Source: Gorsachius magnificus
Lineage: Eukaryota; Chordata; Aves; Pelecaniformes; Ardeidae
Length of the DNA stretch: 64,000 bases
Assembly (NCBI GenBank): GCA_034008185.1
Contig: CM067081.1
Coordinates: forward strand, 31,804,806-31,868,805
Direction of reading: 5' to 3'
In this document: piece by piece, positions 59,101-64,000 of the stretch
Numbering within the stretch: position 1 is the stretch's first letter
Layout of the letters: each line of letters begins with the position of its first letter
The notes under the pieces: generated by a model
Database searches by the model: none
What the model was told of the DNA's origin: nothing
What the model saw: only the letters and a program-made list of their open reading frames with translations
Position numbers and translations under genes: made by a program

Positions 59101-62100
59101 GAACTGTGACTTAGAGCCTGCATGCTAAGAGCTGAAACCTTAGTCAGTGGGAGAGGGTTTTTTTTGGACTGTGCATGTAAGGTGCTATTTAATACCAACT
59201 ACTCAAAGATCTGACTCTGGGTCTCCCAACCTGAGGAGTCAGAATTTGTGAATGTCCCTCAGCACCTTGTCTTGTCACTTCCCCTCCCACCTGTGGAATG
59301 GGAAAATGCTCCCTTGACACAAAAGGGCTTCGTGTGAAGAAATCGGTGTGATAATGATGGGTCCATACAAACGTCTTGGTGGTCAGAGCAGGGCTTAAAT
59401 ACCACCCTATGCATCAAGGAATGAACTCTGAGCAAGAAGAGACCATGTTGCCTTGCTGAACATAAGCTTGTCCATAAGCTGAATGCTATCCAGGCAAGTG
59501 TCCTAAGGCAAAAAAAAAAAAGAAAAAAAAGAAGGGCACTCAAGGAAATGAAATACAACCGGAAATTAATTTCTTCTGGGTTTATTTACTTTGTGTTTAC
59601 TTTGTTGGTGTTCTTAGAGCTACAAACAGACCAGCATGTGACTCTATACGTGTCTTTGGTTTTTTTGGACCCATCCATATCTGAAAGTTTTTTCCCCTAA
59701 AAACTGTTCAGAGGTTTTTTGTGTGTTTTTTTTATAAAAACACTGTGTGTATGTTCACCTTGGTGACATTTGTTACTCTTTCCTTTTCCCAGTCACCATG
59801 ATGGCACAAGGCTACATACTACTGAATTATTGTTTTCTTTGTATTTTACAGCAATTCTCTTGACTCTCCAAACAAGGAAAAGAAAAGGGGAAAGAGCTCA
59901 TGGTTTCCATCTGTTGTAAAACTTCTCACTAAAATTGCTGCCCTGTAAAGCTGCATCATCCTACAGCTTGCTCTGAAACACTGCTTAAGAGAGGAGGAGG
60001 AAATGGGTTGCTTTTAGAGAGTGTCTTTAAGGAAAAGGGAAAAAAAAATAAAGACAGATATTATTGCAGCCAGATGTAAAGATTTGACCCTGATTAAGGA
60101 TGGGATGGAAGAGTCCACAGGGTCCTATACCCCAGCCCTTACTGCTGTCATTTTGAAACGTTGCTCTGCAGTACGTGCTGACATAGTTTGACTACTTTAG
60201 AAATGACAAGTTTTCTTTCTATTTTTAATGCTTTTTTTAAGGTTACCAGAGTAGCATAGTGAATACTACTACTACTAATAAAAAAGGAACACTTTAAGAA
60301 TATGTTTCTTTTCGTTCTAGAAAAGAAATGCCCTGGCTTTAAGCCCTCATGCTCCATGGGCAAGTGGAGGGATGAGAACTGGAGTCATCCCTTGATGTCA
60401 CCAGCAAATCAGGACATGTCACTACCACTGCCTGACCAGTCAGACCCACACTGGGATCCCAGGTACCATTCTGGAATCGACATCCTTTCAAAAAGTTGCT
60501 GGAAAAGGATATCAGAAAAGAGTCTTCTCATGGGGTGTCCACTTCACTAGCAACGAGTGAACTCTGATTGCTCCCAGACCAATTCAAGGGAAGATTGGAC
60601 TAGGCAACCCACACTTAAAATGGACTTTCCTAACATAAATCTAATAATAATCCAGAAGAAGAACAGCAAGCAAGACAGCTAAGAAAATACAAGACCTAAG
60701 TCCTTTTCCAGCTTTCTGTCTGTTGCCTGTGGTGACAGATCATATTGGCTGATGCATTCATTGCTACTTCTAAGTATGCATCCAAATGAGTTTGACGTTC
60801 TGAACTAGTATTCCTCAAACTTTTTGAGAGCCTAACACCCTTTCCACTGCAGCTGTCTTCTTGACATAACCCTGATGCACCCTTTACACTTTTGGTTTCT
60901 GGCAGCAGCTCAGTTCCTCAGGGTGGGATAGGAGAGACATTGTAGAGGCGCACACTTGTTTCCCTGCTCCGGAGCCATCAGCTGCTTCTGGCAATCTCTC
61001 AGCATAGTTTGATTTCCCTGTTTTTCTTCTCAAGGTTTTAATGGCATAAAGAAAAATAATACTTTAAAAACTGACATGCACACATTTTTGTGACCTCTCA
61101 GAAGTTTTTCTTAAGCTTTTTCTAATCTTCTGTTATTCGCTTTGAACATTTTTTGTGGAGGCCTTCAGGACTGCAAATCAGTGCTTCACTTTGCACACAC
61201 AGGGCATCTGCATTACTTGGTGAGCCCCAGCCTCAGATATTTGTTTCCATCCTTCCTGAAAATTGCTCACATGTCCTTGCTGCGTTCTTTGGCACAGCAG
61301 AGTATGGTGCGTCCATCTCTTATAGCCCAGGCACAAAGACAGATTTACTAAAATAAGAGAAGTCATTCAAAGATTGATTTCTTTTAAACTCTTCTGGCTG
61401 CTCCAAAAGATCTCCATAGGAATCTTTTCAAGAAAAGACTACAACAGTTTTCCTCAGGCCACCTGTGGCATATGTGAGCCAGACCAGATAGTTTGTTTTC
61501 AGTTATTTCATTTTGAAAGGTTTCTCACCAGCAGCATTCACAGAGGTGTTCGTCCTTCTCAGATCGCCTGAAACCAAATCAGAAGCTACTTTGTTGTTTA
61601 AGAATTATTACTTTAATTTCCATCTCACTTAAAACATATATTTACTCTCCAGTGGATCAAATTTAAACAAGTACAATGGAGCTTGAGGTGGGGTTGCAGC
61701 ATGAAGCCCACAGTAAACCCATACCAATTTTGTGGAATCATCTGTTTTGTTCAGGGAGATGGTTTGTGTTCAAATAAAGGCATCTTTATTGTTTTCTCTT
61801 TTAAAAGCTGGTTGTTACTGAAATGCAACTCACTCTTCAGGAAGGTCAGTACTACAGATCACGAAGCAGTACCATATTAAGAAAAAGCACCTGCCCTTCA
61901 CAAGGAAACCCAAAGGTAGGTGTCAACCAGTGTCAGAGTTTGAAGCACTGTCTAGGCAGTCTCCCTTCTCTTCCATCTCTCCCTTGACCCTTTTGTCAGT
62001 CAGGGGACTCATGCGGCAAGATGACCTACCGTTGAAGTTATGTTCCTGTGCTGAGAGCTCCAGGTCCTTTCCCTTAGCTTGACTTAATTAGCCTCATCCA

Positions 62101-64000
62101 TTGCCCTCCAGTTCTCCATTTGCACAGGAGAAGTGTACTGCCCTGTGCCTAGCAAGAGTTGCTGCTCCGTGCTGATTTGAGGTGAATTTCCTTCATCCTG
62201 TGCTTCATAGCCATATGAGTTGAGCGGAGGTATCACTAGGAACTATGCACAGGATCATAGATGGTGCAGGCTGGAAGGTTGTGTCAGGTCTTTTGTTTGG
62301 TTTACTCCCCCACAGGGTGTTCAGAGGTGGATGGTAAATGGAGAGACAACTGTGCCTTACCAGGTACAGGTATAGATGGTAACTGTTTTCAGAACAGGTA
62401 GCTGATTTGATTCTGGATCCTGCACACTTCACAAATTGTACATCTGAAGTGAGGGATTCTTGCAAATCTTGTGGGAGGAAGCAGCTTTGATTATATATGG
62501 TCATGAAAAGTGCCCAGTAAAAAAAGCAGTTTTGATGTATTATGTTGTTTCTAGCAGGCAATCTATCTCTCATCATAACCCTGAGACATCTATGTAATGA
62601 GGCCATCCTTGAGTATATGACCCTGTCAATTCTGCAAATAACTGACAAAATCCTGTGCACACTCCTGCGATATCTCGCTCAGTAGGGAGCGTTCCTGGTT
62701 TGATTAACCTAAGAGGTAAGCATTATAGTCTCTGGGACTATTGTGCTGTTCTTTATTAGGGATTTTTCATTATAGGTAGTAGATAATTTTTTTAAAAAGA
62801 CATTCTAAGCAAAGAGAAGATTTATCTTTCTTTCTCTTCCCCGTAACTTTTTCAGAGAGCACAATTACACCCCTAACTATACAATTCCTTGCATTGAATC
62901 ATTGCCAAGATAAATGTTTCCAAAGGATGTTGCTTTTAGCACAAAAAAGAATGCAAGAGACTCCATGTAAGACAATTCCACTTTTTTTTTTGATCTATCA
63001 GCTTTGAAAAAGACAATGTTCCAACGCGCAATTCACCCTTTTCTCACCACATCTGCTGAGCTTCAATGATTAAAGTGATTCAAATGAAGATGCTTTATCT
63101 TTATCTTTTTTGATTCAGAGCTGGCTCCATTTCAAGTGCTCTCATGCCCCTTCTCATGGTATCTTGTTGGGTTTTCACTGACATAGATTGCTTACCAAAT
63201 TATACCAGAGGACAAATACAGTGATTTTGTGAGTGGGTGGGTGAATCCATTCTGAAGCTGATTGCAGCTGTCGGAGCTGAATGTCACCCTATGTGTTCAC
63301 CTTGCTACACAGAACAGCTCTTCTGGGTTTGCATTTACCTGACGTCCTGTCATGCGGGCCAGGTCATTTCTGCTTCGGGAAACATGACGTGTCAAAACAG
63401 CATTCTTGCAGCAAAGATGTGGTAGTCTTATGGCACTTTTTGAAATGCTGGAAATGGCAGTCGAGGTGTTTTGGGCAAAGCCATGTAGGTATGAGTTCCC
63501 GCTGTGATCCCAGGTGGGCACAACATCTCTGGTAGGTCTAGTGAAGCATTGCATCTGTGTGTTTGTATGGTACCAAAAGATTTTAAGAAGCAACTCTTCA
63601 GGGTGTATATATAAATACTAATCAATCTTTTTTCATATCAGCACTTTGTTTTATGCTTGTAGGTGGCCATGTTTCTCCTCCCAGCCATTTGTCCCAGGCA
63701 TGGGACAGCAGCTCAAATATCCCTTGTTCTGCCATCTTAGACCATTTGAGAACTCTCCTAATTTTCTACTCATCACACAACAACCTCACCCCTTCCCACA
63801 AGACCCCTTCACCAATTTTCCCTGAGGAACTCCCCAGGCCCTTCTTCTGGTTCCTAACCTTTTCTGCTTTGGAATATCCTTGGTGCCTCTGCCCACCTGT
63901 GCAACCTCCCTTGCTTGCTGCCTGAGGGACAGGTCACAAGCCCTCCTCTCTCAGGTCCCCCCAAAGAAGTCCCCATGGGATTCAGGGACCCTCCAGCAGG
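50193..64000. other. Gene-poor intergenic region to the right edge
   Basis: Almost 14 kb with no recognisable host exon, RNA gene, LTR or clear CR1. Simple-sequence items are a tandem GATAAAATAATATCAG duplication near 51088-51120, an A-rich run at about 59509-59530 and a small CTA repeat near 60264-60278. The longest open frame (55276-55833, 185 codons) resembles no protein I know. This is compatible with the known gene desert between SUCLA2 and HTR2A, in which conserved noncoding elements would not be visible by reading alone. Confidence 0.55.
51088..51120 (+). repeat. Tandem duplication GATAAAATAATATCAG
   Basis: Two copies of about 17 bp in direct succession, the second followed by CTGATATCAG, which makes a small palindrome. 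Likely replication slippage. Confidence 0.75.

Noticed and set aside
62245..62280. Possible CR1 tail (GGATCATAGATGGTGCAGGC then TGGAAGG)
   Set aside because: It looks like a reversed CR1 3' end but only about 30 bases match and the body does not follow. Too short to support.
50193..64000. HTR2A exons in the right part of the window
   Set aside because: No seven-transmembrane receptor segment was found in any frame. The known distance between SUCLA2 and HTR2A in other vertebrates is much larger than this stretch.

Overview
The window is vertebrate nuclear DNA and almost certainly avian. It has one intron-rich mitochondrial gene, many CR1 LINE retrotransposon fragments ending in the bird-type ATTCTATG tail, and LTRs of a kind common in Neoaves (TGTCCTGG...ACCACGACA ends). 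No prokaryotic-style gene organisation, CRISPR array or operon is present. The only host protein-coding gene I can support is SUCLA2, the beta subunit of ADP-forming succinate-CoA ligase. It lies on the + strand in 11 exons from 12612 to 35287, and its 3' UTR ends near 36030.

Layout. Positions 1-5300 form a CR1-rich block. A reverse-strand CR1 copy at 1-2080 runs off the left edge and keeps an uninterrupted endonuclease/reverse-transcriptase frame; three shorter forward-strand CR1 3' ends follow. Positions 5300-11900 are intergenic with no recognisable gene. Positions 11900-13090 are a CpG island holding the SUCLA2 promoter and exon 1, with an exact NRF-1 palindrome, GC boxes, a CTCF-like motif and a YY1-like ATGGCGG start context. 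The 11 exons then follow with phase-compatible junctions; every splice site used below is GT..AG, and intron lengths range from 81 bp to about 10.1 kb. From 36 kb to 50 kb there are three related LTRs, all in the same orientation, and further CR1 remnants. Positions 50.2-64 kb look like a gene desert. That agrees with the known synteny, where a long gene-poor stretch lies between SUCLA2 and HTR2A, but no HTR2A exon is visible here.

Function. The predicted SUCLA2 protein has an Arg-rich N-terminal targeting region, an ATP-grasp nucleotide-binding half and a CoA-ligase half. It would pair with SUCLG1, encoded elsewhere, to make the mitochondrial ATP-forming succinyl-CoA synthetase of the TCA cycle. 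The promoter motifs are typical of nuclear genes for mitochondrial proteins. Everything else recognised is retrotransposon-derived.

Limits. Repeat family names and boundaries come from pattern recognition, without alignment. Transcription start, poly(A) use and the initiator codon are inferred. I found no novel multi-gene system. The best items for a second look are the intact CR1 frame at the left edge, the two in-frame SUCLA2 starts, the same-orientation LTR cluster and a perfect 18-bp-arm hairpin in intron 2.
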